DNA from: Seison nebaliae
Lineage: Eukaryota; Rotifera; Pararotatoria; Seisonacea; Seisonidae
NCBI GenBank assembly: GCA_023231475.1
Contig: JALJEE010002922.1
Span: 1 to 64,000, forward strand
Direction of reading: 5' to 3'
Length of the DNA: 64,000 bases
Position 1 is the stretch's first letter. Every line of letters begins with the position of its first letter. The translations under genes were made by a program, and so were the position numbers. The notes under the pieces are model-generated. The model was not told the DNA's origin, searched no databases, and saw nothing but the letters and a program-made list of their open reading frames with translations. This document shows positions 1-11,046 of the stretch, piece by piece.

Positions 1-713
1 ACTTGAAAACCTTATACTTAGAGTTCTGTCCGAGAATCAATCAGACATTAAATTTTCAAAAAAGCCGAAAAATTTTGGGTAAAATTCATCGTTGAGAAAA
101 GTTATTTTGTGAATTTTTTAGTTCATCTATTATCAATCAAATTGCATCAAAATCAAAAATTAGTAATGTATAATAAGACCTAAATGTTGAGATTATTTAG
201 AAAAAGATGTTGCCTCCAACCATTTTATTTTTAATAATTTTTCCTTCTCGTCAATTAAAGTTTCCAAAAATTTGACAAACTCTAAATAAAGACTTAGTCC
301 GCCTATAGAGAGATGATAATTAATTTTTATTGCATCTTATAATGAGAAAAGATTGAATTTTTTTTGACGCTATAAGCTTAGTCAATCGACATCAAATTCA
401 ATATTATATTATGGTTGCTTCCTTTTTTTGCTACATTAAAAATAGATAAAAATGAATTATAATTGCAAGAGTATGCATTCTTATTAATGTAAAATTATTA
501 GTTATTAATACTTCATAATATTACGCAACTTTTCAAATAGTTAGAGCTTATTAAGCAATATGCTTCGAATTTTAAACGATAAACATAGCGACGATAATAG
601 TATTCAATTTTAACAGGTATGTTGGCTAAGTTGAGTCATATAATTGATACCAAAGGTTACGAACTAAATATTACCAACATTTGTTACGCAAGATAAGTCA
701 ATAACGTGGGGGG
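1..713. other. Intergenic region upstream of the VWA gene
   Basis: AT-rich sequence with no open frame that looks coding on either strand and no repeat. The last 100 bases form the promoter of the next gene. A GATAAG motif lies near 691-697, just upstream of the TATA box. Nothing else is recognisable. Confidence 0.6.
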
Positions 714-721
714 TATAAATA
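714..721 (+). promoter_or_regulatory. TATA box of the VWA-domain gene
   Basis: TATAAATA follows a short G run, about 98 nt before the ATG at 819. This spacing allows a start site near 745 and a 5' leader of about 70 nt. Few other genes in the window have so clear a TATA box, which suggests a strongly or conditionally expressed gene. This is inferred from sequence only. Confidence 0.55.
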
Positions 722-818
722 GTTGAAACAAAACATCTTTCTTGGTCATCTAATTATTTGTTATACATTCATATTATTCTTAAATTAAATCATTCGTCAT
801 ATATTTCTCAGTTTCATC

Positions 819-1802
819 ATGTCGATTAGTTTTAAAGAAGTTTCTAAACCCAGCATGTTAATTCATGATGCTACGGTTGTGGATCTCGTATTTGTAATGG
901 ATACTACAGGCAGTATGGGATCATATATTAAGAAGGCTAAGGATTGTGTAAAAGAAATTTGTTCAGAAATTGTGAAGGCTGAAAAATCCGATTTACAATT
1001 AGCTCTTATCGAATATCGAGATTTTCCTCCACAAGATCACACTTTCTCTACTCGAGTTCATGATTTTACTGACAATGTATCTGATATGTATCAATGGTTG
1101 TCAGCGGCATCAGCTAATGGTGGTGGTGATCAAGCTGAATGTGTAGCTACAGCTCTGCACGATATTTTGGGATTGAAATGGCGAGACAATTCAACAAAAT
1201 TGGCCGTATTAATTAGCGATGCACCCCCACATGGTCTGGGCTCTGGTGGTGATGGATTTCCAAATGGTGATCCATCGGGACACGATCCAATTAAAGTAGC
1301 GAAGAAATTAGCACAGGAAGAAATTGTGGTATATGTGGTGGGTTGTGAACCAGCAATTAAACCATTTGAAAAGTTCTTTCATACAATCGCCTATATGACA
1401 GGAGGACAATATTTCCCATTGAAATCGGCAACGTTACTGGGTAAGGTGATTTTGGGAGGTGTTCGAGAAGAATTGGACTTAAATAAACTAATGGACGAAC
1501 TAGAAGAGAATGTAGAAGATGAATTGGAGGATTTGGATTTGGAAGCTGATGAGGAGTTAATTGTCAACCGAGTCCATGACAAAATGCAAAAAAAAGGTCA
1601 TAAATTGAGGAAAGCTAATATGTTGGAAAAGAGTGTTAAAATGACAAAGGATGTATTAAATCTTGAGGACTTCAAAATTAGTGGGGGCGGATATGAATCG
1701 AAGACCACAGATTTCGCGCCTACTAATGAATCTCATGAGATCTCTCAAGAACAAGTGTTTCGAATGGTGAAAAAATACAAATCGAAAAAACAAGGTAAAT
1801 AA
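819..1802 (+). CDS. Von Willebrand factor A domain protein, intronless
   Basis: The 327-residue protein has a VWA domain over about residues 20-215. The MIDAS metal site is visible as D28-T-T-G-S32 (a DxTxS form of DxSxS), followed by a GGGDQAE segment and a later ISDAPPHG loop that should supply the remaining ligands. This form of VWA domain resembles the one in Dictyostelium vwkA-type alpha-kinases, but no alpha-kinase domain follows. After the VWA fold comes a very acidic, probably helical stretch (about 228-255) and a basic tail ending in KKYKSKKQGK. There is no signal peptide or membrane segment, so it is probably cytosolic. It has one exon, a TATA box at 714 and a poly(A) signal at 1890. 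The partner and exact role are unknown. The family call is firm and the function is not. Confidence 0.85.
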   Translation: MSISFKEVSKPSMLIHDATVVDLVFVMDTTGSMGSYIKKAKDCVKEICSEIVKAEKSDLQLALIEYRDFPPQDHTFSTRVHDFTDNVSDMYQWLSAASANGGGDQAECVATALHDILGLKWRDNSTKLAVLISDAPPHGLGSGGDGFPNGDPSGHDPIKVAKKLAQEEIVVYVVGCEPAIKPFEKFFHTIAYMTGGQYFPLKSATLLGKVILGGVREELDLNKLMDELEENVEDELEDLDLEADEELIVNRVHDKMQKKGHKLRKANMLEKSVKMTKDVLNLEDFKISGGGYESKTTDFAPTNESHEISQEQVFRMVKKYKSKKQGK

Positions 1803-1889
1803 TTTGAGTTTCTGATTTGAAAAATTCATGTTCCAAACACATTTATATTATTTATTATTAATATGTTATCATTTATAATTTTTTTTGTC

Positions 1890-1895
1890 AATAAA
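1890..1895 (+). terminator. Poly(A) signal of the VWA gene
   Basis: AATAAA about 90 nt after the stop codon, followed by a T-rich stretch. Confidence 0.55.
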
Positions 1896-2413
1896 ATTTT
1901 TTTCATTATTCTATAACTTCTTCCTTAGGAAATATTAGAACTATATAAATATTAGACTTATTAGAATTTACAATCACTTCAACTATCATAGTATCCAAAA
2001 TTCAACTTTTACTTTACTTATAAGTAAATCTATAGATTTAAACTCTTCTTATTGCTGAGGTATAAATCTAACTTAAAAATCATCTAAGCAATAGTCAATT
2101 GATTTACCAAATTTCCATTTAACCACTTCTAATAAGAAAACCCAATAATTAGGGTAGTACATTCATAACTAAAACATTCGAATACTAGTTGGAATGATAG
2201 ATAATAATGAAATAACGACTTCTATGAAGAAAACGTACTTAAAATTCTTAGTGTTGTTAATTCATTAAAGAGAAAAACAAATAAGAAATTTTGAAAAGTA
2301 AGTTTAATACATTTTGCATTGTATAGAAATATTCGAAATATATTAGTCGATTCCGTCAAAAATTGATCTAATCAATTTATTTTTTAATTTACACCTTATC
2401 AATTCAACTAAAC
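1896..2413. other. Intergenic region
   Basis: AT-rich, without coding-like frames. It holds the 3' flank of the VWA gene and the presumed promoter of the FUN14 gene. No motif stands out. Confidence 0.5.
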
Positions 2414-2773
2414 ATGAAAACATTCAAACAAATGATGGCGAGTAAAGAAACAAAAATTAGTTTGGGAGCTGCTTGTGTCGGTTTAGCATCGGGATATCTG
2501 GTGGGGAAGGCGAGCCGATTAGTGACATTGACAGCTGGCGGTTGTGTTCTCATATTTCAAATAATGGAACAGGCCGAAATCATTCCTGATTGGAATAGTG
2601 AAACAGCGACAACTATCGTGTCAGATAAGAAATCAACATTGACACACACTGCTGAATATGCGATGAAAAGTGTAGCTAAATTAAGTGAGATTGATGGGGG
2701 ATCGGAGGAGACTAAACGACATTTGCAGACGTCATTCATTGGAGGAATGCTCCTTGGTTTTGGAATAGCATAA
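2414..2773 (+). CDS. FUN14 domain-containing protein (FUNDC-like)
   Basis: The 119-residue protein matches the FUN14 family of mitochondrial outer-membrane proteins, whose vertebrate members FUNDC1/2 act in mitophagy and ER-mitochondria contacts. Visible features are an N-terminal KISLGAACVGLASGYLVGK membrane segment, a second hydrophobic segment (VTLTAGGCVLIFQIM), a polar middle, and a C-terminal glycine-rich helix ending GGMLLGFGIA, the usual end of the family. It is shorter than human FUNDC1 (155 aa). The missing part is the N-terminal cytosolic tail with the LC3-binding Y-x-x-L motif, so a FUNDC1-type mitophagy receptor role is not supported. It is intronless and starts at the only good ATG. 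Confidence 0.85.
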   Translation: MKTFKQMMASKETKISLGAACVGLASGYLVGKASRLVTLTAGGCVLIFQIMEQAEIIPDWNSETATTIVSDKKSTLTHTAEYAMKSVAKLSEIDGGSEETKRHLQTSFIGGMLLGFGIA

Positions 2774-3041
2774 AAGAATCATCATGTCAATAATCATATT
2801 TGCAATTAGATTGAATTATGAATTGATCAATAATATTTTTTTCTTGTTAATTTATCATTGTTAAAGAATTATTTCAATTTTCAAAATACAGAGACCAATT
2901 GAACATATTCATCGAATTTCTGTTTTTGTCAAAATTCAGTTTTCTATTTCATTCTCATCACAATCATCTTTCTCCTTCATCTTATTTTGGAAAGGAGAAG
3001 GAATTCTAGATTACAATTCTGTCTTTCATTTTTAGAGGAAA

Positions 3042-4738
3042 ATGTTATTTAAAAAACTACAATCTGCCGGATGGTATTTCAATGAAAATTCTCTCGATTT
3101 AAATGATGAGAATTCAGCGAGAAATTTTTTATTATCTGTTACTCAAATATTTGTCATTGGGAAAGGAAATAAAATTTTATTAGACAGATTTCTGTTCTCA
3201 ACAATTCAATGGTCCTTTGAGTGCTGTGGAGAAGAATGAGAAATTGGAAACGCCATGTGTTGTCCAATTAACTAATATTAGGAATTTGGCATCATCCAAA
3301 ATCGATACATTCACTTTCCATTCTTATAGAAATTCACCACCGTTATGGCGATTGACATTAAGTGATGGAACGACTAAAAGTAGTTTTATTATTATGGATC
3401 AGACGAAATTGAACTCGTTAAATTTCTTAGATTAAATGAATTATAATTAATTTTATAGTAAAGATATGATTCCAGGAACGAAATATTTGTTGAAGAAAGA
3501 AGTGAAGAAGATTCGGAATAATTTCATTTTGAATAAAGATAATTTTGAAGTGGTTGGAGGTGTCGTGCAGAGTTTGAGAGATACGTGGCAAAAAAATTTA
3601 GTTTGTTTTACATTTTAAATTTATTCTATTATTTGTCTTATTAGAAATTGTCAAATATTAAGAGAAAAGACTATGAAAATGATGGAGCTCCAAAATTCGT
3701 ACCATTTCCACTTTATAATAATAATAATAAACAAAATATTAATGAAGTTTCCACTTTGGGAAATCAAAGTGGAAATCATGAAGGGAAGCAAAAGTTTCAA
3801 AATACGTCTCAGACAATCTCAACCAAACAACAAAATAATGAAAATTTCCATAAGAAACAATCAAATACTCCACAACAATTCACCGTTAATGATCATCAAC
3901 GAGAAAATAATAGAAATAAATATTCGAAAAAGAATCAACAATCGAATTATAAAAAATCTGAAAAACAAGATAACAAAAATGAATTTCATCAAAAAAGGCA
4001 ATCACAGCAACAACATTCATATTCACAAAATCAACAAGAACGTTCGTTCGACAAAGGTGAATATCGAGAACAGATGACATTCAATCTCAACGATTATTAT
4101 AAGAATGAGCATCAACAACATACTCAAAACAACTATAATAACAAACAACAACAACATTCTCAAAATAATCATTGGAATCAACAACAACAACAATATTCTT
4201 CTAACAATTTTAAGAATCATCGCCAACAACAACAACAATATTCGAATAACAATTATAAAAATCATCATCAACAACAACAACAATATTCTTCTAACAATTA
4301 TAAACATCATCATCAACAACAACAACAACAATATTCGAATGAGAATTATGAAAAAGAATTTCAACAATTAAGTAATTATAATGATTATCAACAACAACAG
4401 CAGTTTAATAATCGAAATGAAATGAAAAATAATTATAGTAATGACTCAAGAAAATATAAAGAGAATTCTAATGAGAATAAAAGAGGCGGAAAGAATTCTA
4501 AAGGAAATTTCGTTGGAGTAGTCGATACAAATCAAAACATTTCTACTACTTCTCTCTCGAAACAATCGGCTAAACCGGCAACTCGACCGAAGGAAACGGT
4601 AATAGAGAATAATCCAGTAGAAAGTTATGTTCGAGATTTTTATCTATTTTACGTAAAAAGAATTTATCTTCATTTCTACCATTATTATATATCTATTTAT
4701 AGGAAGAATATCGTCGTCGTATGGGATACGTGAAATGA
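3042..4738 (+). CDS. TDRD3: TDRD3-like protein (OB fold, Gln/Asn-rich, no Tudor domain)
   Basis: Exons 3042-3137, 3184-3416, 3459-3600, 3645-4652 and 4703-4738 join in phase into 504 residues; introns are 42-50 nt. The N-terminus has the DUF1767/OB-fold pattern of TDRD3 and RMI1: AGWYF, LLSTDF, a PCVVQL-x-x-IRN strand, PGTKYLL, GGVVQSL-x-x-xW, then PKFVPFPLY where human TDRD3 has PPFVPFGQ. In animals this domain binds topoisomerase 3-beta. The remaining 330 residues are Gln/Asn/His-rich, with about four copies of a 15-16 residue unit (QQQQQYSSNNYKNHH type) and then NFVGVVD, which resembles the exon-junction-complex motif of TDRD3. No UBA or Tudor domain can be seen, so reading of methyl-arginine is not expected. 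The last 11 residues come from a tiny exon. A poly(A) signal lies at 4829. Confidence 0.85.
4173..4372 (+). repeat. In-frame tandem repeat of Gln-rich units in TDRD3
   Basis: About four copies of a 45-48 nt unit encode a run of five or six Gln followed by Y-S-x-N-N-x-K-x-H. The CAA runs vary in length between copies, so this is probably a polymorphic coding repeat. Confidence 0.75.
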
Positions 4739-4828
4739 AGAGAAAATTATTTTTATTAAACTGATCACTAATAATTTTCTCGTTTTCCTCTTAATCATAT
4801 TTGTCATAAATAATTTGGTTGCTCTATT

Positions 4829-4834
4829 AATAAA
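4829..4834 (+). terminator. Poly(A) signal of TDRD3
   Basis: AATAAA about 90 nt after the stop codon. Confidence 0.55.
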
Positions 4835-5303
4835 GATGTATTTTGTTGAAATGATTAAATTATAAAGAAACAATAATCATTTTTTCCTAAACAATAATAA
4901 AAGAAAAAAGAGTTTGAAGAAATTAAGAAAATAGGAAATTTTTCATAAGAATTCATTTTCCTCCATTCTCAACGCACACGCGGATACACATTAACAAGAA
5001 AAAGTTGAATATCGACAATTATCAAATCACTTCAGGAAATGTCTAATAAGAAAAAAGTGAGAAGGAAAAGAAAAACGTTCATGTTATTGTATACGTTTCT
5101 TCTTCGGAAATCTTATCCGAAACAAGGCTATTCATGTCTCTGATAAGTATTTTGCACACTAATTTTCTTTTCAAAACTATTTCATATTTCGTAACATTAG
5201 AAAGATATTTTAATTTGTTCGTTTTCTTTTCATTTATCCATCAACCGTTGTTCTCTTTCATGAACGAATTTACTAATTACAAACTAAATTTTTGTTACGG
5301 AAA

Positions 5304-5585
5304 ATGTTAAATTTCGCCAATCGTCAATCGAATTCATCGATATATCGATCGAACGCTAAATCTCCAGTAGGTAATAAAGAGCAATGTCAAATGTTGTTAG
5401 AAGAGATCAATCGACAGATGAAGCGATCGAATGAGTTGTCAACAGAGAAAATTCCTCGTAAAAAAAAGCGAGAGAGACGATCGAAATTAGCAAAAAATTT
5501 GCAGAAATTTATGCTTTTCGATCGATCCACAACAACAACAACAGCAAGTTCACCATTTTTTTTATCAAATTTTCTATCGAATTGA
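5304..5585 (+). CDS. First exon of the formin, or a small basic ORF
   Basis: From the ATG at 5304 a 93-codon frame runs to 5585. There are two readings. In the first, bases 5304-5370 are exon 1 of the formin: the frame meets a strong donor (AG|GTAATA) at 5371, in phase 1, exactly what the formin exon at 6133 needs, at the cost of a 762-nt intron. In the second, the full ORF is a small protein with a helical, highly basic middle (RKKKRERRSKLAKNLQ) and a Thr run, with AATAAA sequences just after the stop. Continuation of the open frame past 5371 with reasonable amphipathic character is the argument for a separate product; the phase match is the argument for the formin. I cannot decide between them from sequence. 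Confidence 0.45.
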   Translation: MLNFANRQSNSSIYRSNAKSPVGNKEQCQMLLEEINRQMKRSNELSTEKIPRKKKRERRSKLAKNLQKFMLFDRSTTTTTASSPFFLSNFLSN

Positions 5586-6132
5586 CAAATTGATTTATGA
5601 CGATTGAATAATTTTCTAAATAAATAACATCAATCTAATTTCTGGTTGAACGTTCCACTAACTATCCGACCACTCCCTCTTTTCGATTTGTTTGAATTGG
5701 ATCTGACAAAACATAAATATTCTTTCTATTTTTGTGCAATCGATGAGGAAGTCATTCATTTGGGAGAGATAGTCATCGTCGAATTCCTTTCTACTTTTCA
5801 CTCAATGAACTCCATTAATAAAAGGAATTCTTTTCCAACTTCCATCCCTTCCCTCCATCAGATTTTCATATTGTGACAGGAAGCACAAAATGGCATAATG
5901 AGAAATGATTGATTCATCTATTCAGAATCATCAACTTCATTAATTGTTGCAATTGTTTGAAAAGATATTATTATGAAGTAGCTATCTAACACAACTAACT
6001 CGTTCATCCAATCGAGCTATATGTCAACAAAACGATGTCAGTTCACGACTAGAATCCGTATTAGTGAAATTGAACATAATATATTTAATAGACAAAATCG
6101 ACAATAAATAATTCTTTTTTCACCATTTTCAG

Positions 6133-6320
6133 ATGAGAAGAAAATAGAAACATCATTAGAAAACAACGGAACATTTCTACGAATACGTAATCTCACGCCA
6201 TCATCATTCAAATCTCTTAATAAGAATTGTTCATTCATTTCAATCTCAAATGATCCTCATTCTCAACTTCTTACAATGACATCGACATTTACTAATAATA
6301 ATAAAAATAAAAATAATAAA

Positions 6321-6365
<45 letters not shown>

Positions 6366-8879
6366 TTTTCATCATCATCACCATCTTCTTCATCATCATT
6401 ATCGTCATCATCAATATCATCCACTCAAATGATACCGATTGCACCACCCATCGACAATTGTCTCATTAGTCAATTAACTCTCAAGAAATCGGTAACGAAA
6501 CAAGATGAGATTTTAGAGAATTTCAATAAAAACGAACATGAATCATCGAAGATTATACTCAATTTACCACAACTCCATTTTCCCATGATTGAAAAGAAGT
6601 TGCGAACCGTTCTCTTAAACAAGTTGCCGGACGCTCGAATTCAGAAAAATTTCCTTTCACAATTTTCTCTGAAACAAAACAATTCCATCTTCTCGAATGA
6701 GAATGGAACGAATCTCATTCAGAACAAGAAGAAAAGTATTTGGATTCTTTCCAAAGATATTTTACATCTCCAAAATTTCCTATCGAAAAATAACGAAACG
6801 AATAACCGGAATTTAGGCATCTATCATTCCAGATATGATCCAAACAATAAGAATGTCATTTCTACAGCAATTCAAGAATTATTTGAGGTATTAAATTTCG
6901 ATGAGATTGAGAATCAGTTCCAACAGAACTATAATAAAATCGCTCAAAAATATCCTAAATCTATGACATCTTCCAACGAACGAGAGAGTAAAGGAAAGAA
7001 ACTGCCCGGAACAATATTCGATAAACAACGAAGTATTCAAATTAATGTTTTTCTTAAACAATTTAAAAAGTTTAATTAATTAAAAACAATCTCAAATTGA
7101 ATAATTGTTAAATATTTTAAGTAATAATATTAATGAAATTATTCGGAGGATATCGGAAAGTGAAAATAATCAAGTTGGAAGTGGAAATTTGAAAACATTA
7201 TTAAAAATTCTACCGGATCAAAATGAATTGGACACGTTGAATTCTTTTCAAGATATCCTCCATCAATTTGATTTGGCCGAACAGTTCATGGGGAAATTGA
7301 TGCAAATCAGAAAGTCTTTTTTTTCTTCTACATCATTATATTTCAGCGATTCTCGACTGTTCAGTATAAAATTTTTGATAGAATCAACAATAGCGAAAGA
7401 AGAAGTGCCTGTCATGATCGAAGAGCAAATAAAAATGTTGGAACAATTATTAAATATTTTGGAAAAATTAATGAATATTGATACGATTCAAATAATTATG
7501 GTAGCGACTGTAATTGTGTGCAACTATTTGAATCAAGTTCTGTCCGTCTAATATCTTTTTATTATATATTCTTATTTTTCATGTCAAGAATTCGTATAAT
7601 TCAAATGCATTAGCATTTAAATTGAATGCATTAGATCGATTATGTGAAATGAAGTCAAATGATCAGAAGATCCATCTCATATTATTCATTGCTCAAGTCT
7701 TTCCTTCTTTCTTTTTAAAATAATTCTTTCTTTAAGGCATTGATGAAATTGAATGTAAATTTAGATCGAATTGTTGATCAATTAAAAATATGTGATAATT
7801 TTCCGTTGGATTTTATTTTCGGATAATTTACAATAATTAACGGTTCTTTAGTAGCGATTTATCCGAATTCGATTTAGAATTGAAAAATTTCTGTTATGAA
7901 TTTTATCGATTACATGAAATTTATTTATCTGTTCAAAATGAGATACCGAAATCATTAATCGAATTCTATCGAGTTTATTTTTCTTTCTTTTTTTTTTAAT
8001 TTGAAATTTTCAGAAAAACTTTCCAAGAATTAAAGAACTTTTAGTTCTGCGTGAAGAATTCCATAATAAAATTAAGCTGTTCAATGAATATTTATGTGAG
8101 GATAATGATCTCTCACTGAAAGAAGTATCAAAGAATGTGTTTTATATTACGAATTTTATAAGAAGATTGACGAAATCATTGAATGATTATAAAGAGTTTT
8201 GTGGTAGAAAGAAAAAGAGTTTAGATACGATTCGTTCATTATCATTAAATCGAAATAATCAACATCATAATGAGAAAAGATCACTAATGAAATCACCAAG
8301 TGATGTGACATCCTCTTCCTCGTCACCCTCATCCACATCGTCATCAAAAAGACGAATAACTAATCAAAAGACGATTCGTATTCGAGTGCAGGAATTATTT
8401 GAGAACGGAAAAAAAGTTAATGAAAGAAAACCGTTTGAGAAAAGAAATCGAGGTAATTTGATTATAGTTCAAGATGTGAGAAAAGTTGAAAAGAAAAAGA
8501 TTGATTTCCCAATAACAAACTGTTTATCAGAAACTGAATGGAATGAATCAATTCCATCAACACCAACCCAATCAAGTGCAATGACAAAGCCAATGACGCT
8601 CCATCCAATGACAGCAGAGACAGTTCGAGTTAGAGATGATAATGTTGATGATGTAGGAAGTTAGTTTCTGTGTCTCATTTACTAATTTTCCTCATTCCGT
8701 TTCTCATTTTGTTAAAGGAATGACGAGCGACAAGTTGAAGCGTAGCGAATCGGAACATATTGGGAGAATATCAAAAGAATTTATGCAAGCAAATTATTCT
8801 CCACTGAATTGTCGTATAACTGAGCAAAATCGAATGAATTCATCAACTTCATTTCAACAAGAAGAAGAAGAAGAACAGC

Positions 8880-8911
<32 letters not shown>

Positions 8912-11046
8912 AAAGAACAACACATATTTGAACAAGAAGGAGAAGAACAATTGAATTCATATGGAAAAATTTATAATAACAAAACTGATTGTCATTATGA
9001 CATTCGGAAGAATAATTATGAATTTATGAAAAATTCCATATCAGGTGACAACATTATTCAATATGGACAACGATATGAAATGAATGAACGATTGTTGAAT
9101 AATATTAGGAACCACAAATATAATACAGCAACAAAGAAACCGACGATGGATATTGGACCGCCTTCTTTTCGAAAACCTCCAATCGTCGTTAACAGTCGAA
9201 TACGACGAAATAATTCAGAGAGTCAAATGACTCCAATTAGAACGGAAATCCACCGTCAAACTATCAAAACTAATAATAATGTGATGTTATTAAATACTAT
9301 TAATCATCCAATTCATAATACTCATCAAATGACCATCGATTCAAATCCATCTAATGGATCGTATAAACAAACTTGTCAAAATCACTTTCCGATTTCTAAT
9401 AATCAGAACCATTTCCCGATTTCCAATAATCAGAACCATTTCCAGATTTCTAATAATCAGAACCATATACCGATTTCTAATAATTATCATCATATTGGCG
9501 ATCTTGAAAATGTGAATAATAATATTGGAAGAGATGAAAACCAGAAGAATATTACAGGAAATGAGGAGAATGAAAGAAATGGAACTCAAAAGAGAAATAA
9601 TGGAAATGAGGAGAACATTATGAGAAATAATGAGACGAATCATCTAAATAGGAATGAGAATCAAAAGAATCACCCAAATGCGAATGAGAACAATGAAAGA
9701 AATGTTAAAGTAAAAGAGAGGAAACCGATAAGAATTCGAGTAAGGACATATCCGAAAAACTTAAACACATTCTCATTTTCCGATTCGAGAGGTCCAACAA
9801 CAACTTCATCTGTTTCTCAGAATCCACCGAATAGTTTCATTTTTTCTTCAAATTCTTTTTTGTTCATCTCATTCTTTTAGAAGAAACTTTTCGTGACGTA
9901 ATTAAGAAGTTTGAGAATTATTCTACTGGTGAAATAGATTCCGGAGTTTCCAGTGACATGGCACCAACCACAGAACGACGTTCATCTTCTATTCGACGTT
10001 TTATAAGAAAAGAAGAAAATTTAATAAACAAACAATGTCACAAAATGGGAGATGTGGCAACGAGTAAAATTCTGAAAATGAACAATGAATTACTCGATGA
10101 AATTACATCGATCAATGAGAATCAATATCATCAGAAAGCATCTCCTCCAAGAATTCGCCACAAATCTTCGATGCCACCTGGTGCCATCTCGGGAAGTGAG
10201 TCTATTGAATATCATCAACCATCAACTCATGAACAATTTAATAATTCGAATAATTCTTATACGAATTATATGCCTATACAAAATATCGCTTATTATCATC
10301 CACAAGTACATCCTGCTTGTTTGATATCAGCACAACCGATTCCCACTTTGTTTCCCACTCCACAAATTACACAACAATCATTAATTCAGCCATTATCTTA
10401 CCAACCGAATCCCATCACTTGTGAACAGAGAAGAACAGATGGAACATTCCAATTATTAGAGAATCAGAAACGAAATGAGAAAACGATTACATCGATTAAA
10501 AATCATAAATTTCCATGGGAAATTGGTCAAGACGTTTATTCTCTTCACAAACTGAAGAAAGAACAGAAAGTCATTGACAGATGTCAATATGAAATGTCGA
10601 GAAATTATCGAAGAAATAAGAAGCGTTCGAAAACTCTCACCAATATCAAACCATCATTATTTTGTTACAACAATTCCCATACGAAGCCGTCACATCATTC
10701 AACATCGTCGTCGTCTGCATCCGCTTCCACATCATCATCATCATCGTCAGGAAACGGATCACCAATTTACAAAAGTAATTTAATTAAAAGAGATCGTAGT
10801 GGTAAACCGTCAAGGAGACCATCCGTTCCAAAACGAATACCATCTCCATCAGTTCAGGATGATACGATCGAAATTATCGATAAGATTTTGAATACGAAAC
10901 GAAATGAAATGAAATGTAGAAGTGCCACAAGAGCAACAAGATTCGTTTCTGATGATTCATCGTCATGCATCAAATCCACACCGGCAACTATGTTACATAA
11001 GCGATCATTCACCGAATGTCGTTATCAGCTTCCTTGTGAAGAATGA
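6133..11046 (+). CDS. FHDC1-like formin with Asn/Ser-rich FH1 region and long tail
   Basis: Exons 6133-7069, 7122-7536, 7589-7696, 7737-7804, 7852-7972, 8014-8659, 8718-9833 and 9881-11046 join in phase; with a first exon at 5304-5370 the protein is 1,547 aa. The FH2 domain, the actin-nucleating dimer of formins, starts around 6850. INVFLKQFK corresponds to the IGIFLKQFKK of FHDC1, and the N-Y-L-N-x-x-x-x-x-x-A-x-x-F-K-L core and a helical end near 8200 follow. Where formins usually have a proline-rich FH1 segment for profilin-actin, this one has about 18 Asn and then a long Ser run, with only a few Pro. As in FHDC1, FH2 is near the N-terminus and a long disordered tail follows, with poly-Gln, a four-copy HFPISNNQN repeat, and an RIRV motif seen twice. 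FHDC1 acts on actin and microtubules at the Golgi and cilia; here that is inference. Confidence 0.85.
6293..6364 (+). repeat. AAT/AAA trinucleotide repeat coding poly-Asn
   Basis: A near-perfect AAT run in the FH1 position of the formin, followed directly by a TCA/TCT run coding poly-Ser. Confidence 0.8.
8870..8912 (+). repeat. GAA then CAA repeat coding poly-Glu/poly-Gln
   Basis: A short GAA run leads into about eleven CAA/CAG codons in the formin tail. It is a likely length-variable microsatellite. Confidence 0.7.
9380..9487 (+). repeat. Four-copy 27-nt in-frame repeat in the formin tail
   Basis: Four adjacent 27-nt units code for NHFPISNNQ, NHFPISNNQ, NHFQISNNQ and NHIPISNNY. The near identity at DNA level points to recent duplication. 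Confidence 0.85.

Noticed and set aside
4023-4367. Long antisense frame of Leu/Ile/Met opposite TDRD3
   Set aside because: It is the mirror of CAA/AAT-rich codons on the coding strand and has no other support.
9341-9643. Antisense frame in the formin tail
   Set aside because: A shadow of the in-frame 27-nt repeat and Asn-rich codons.
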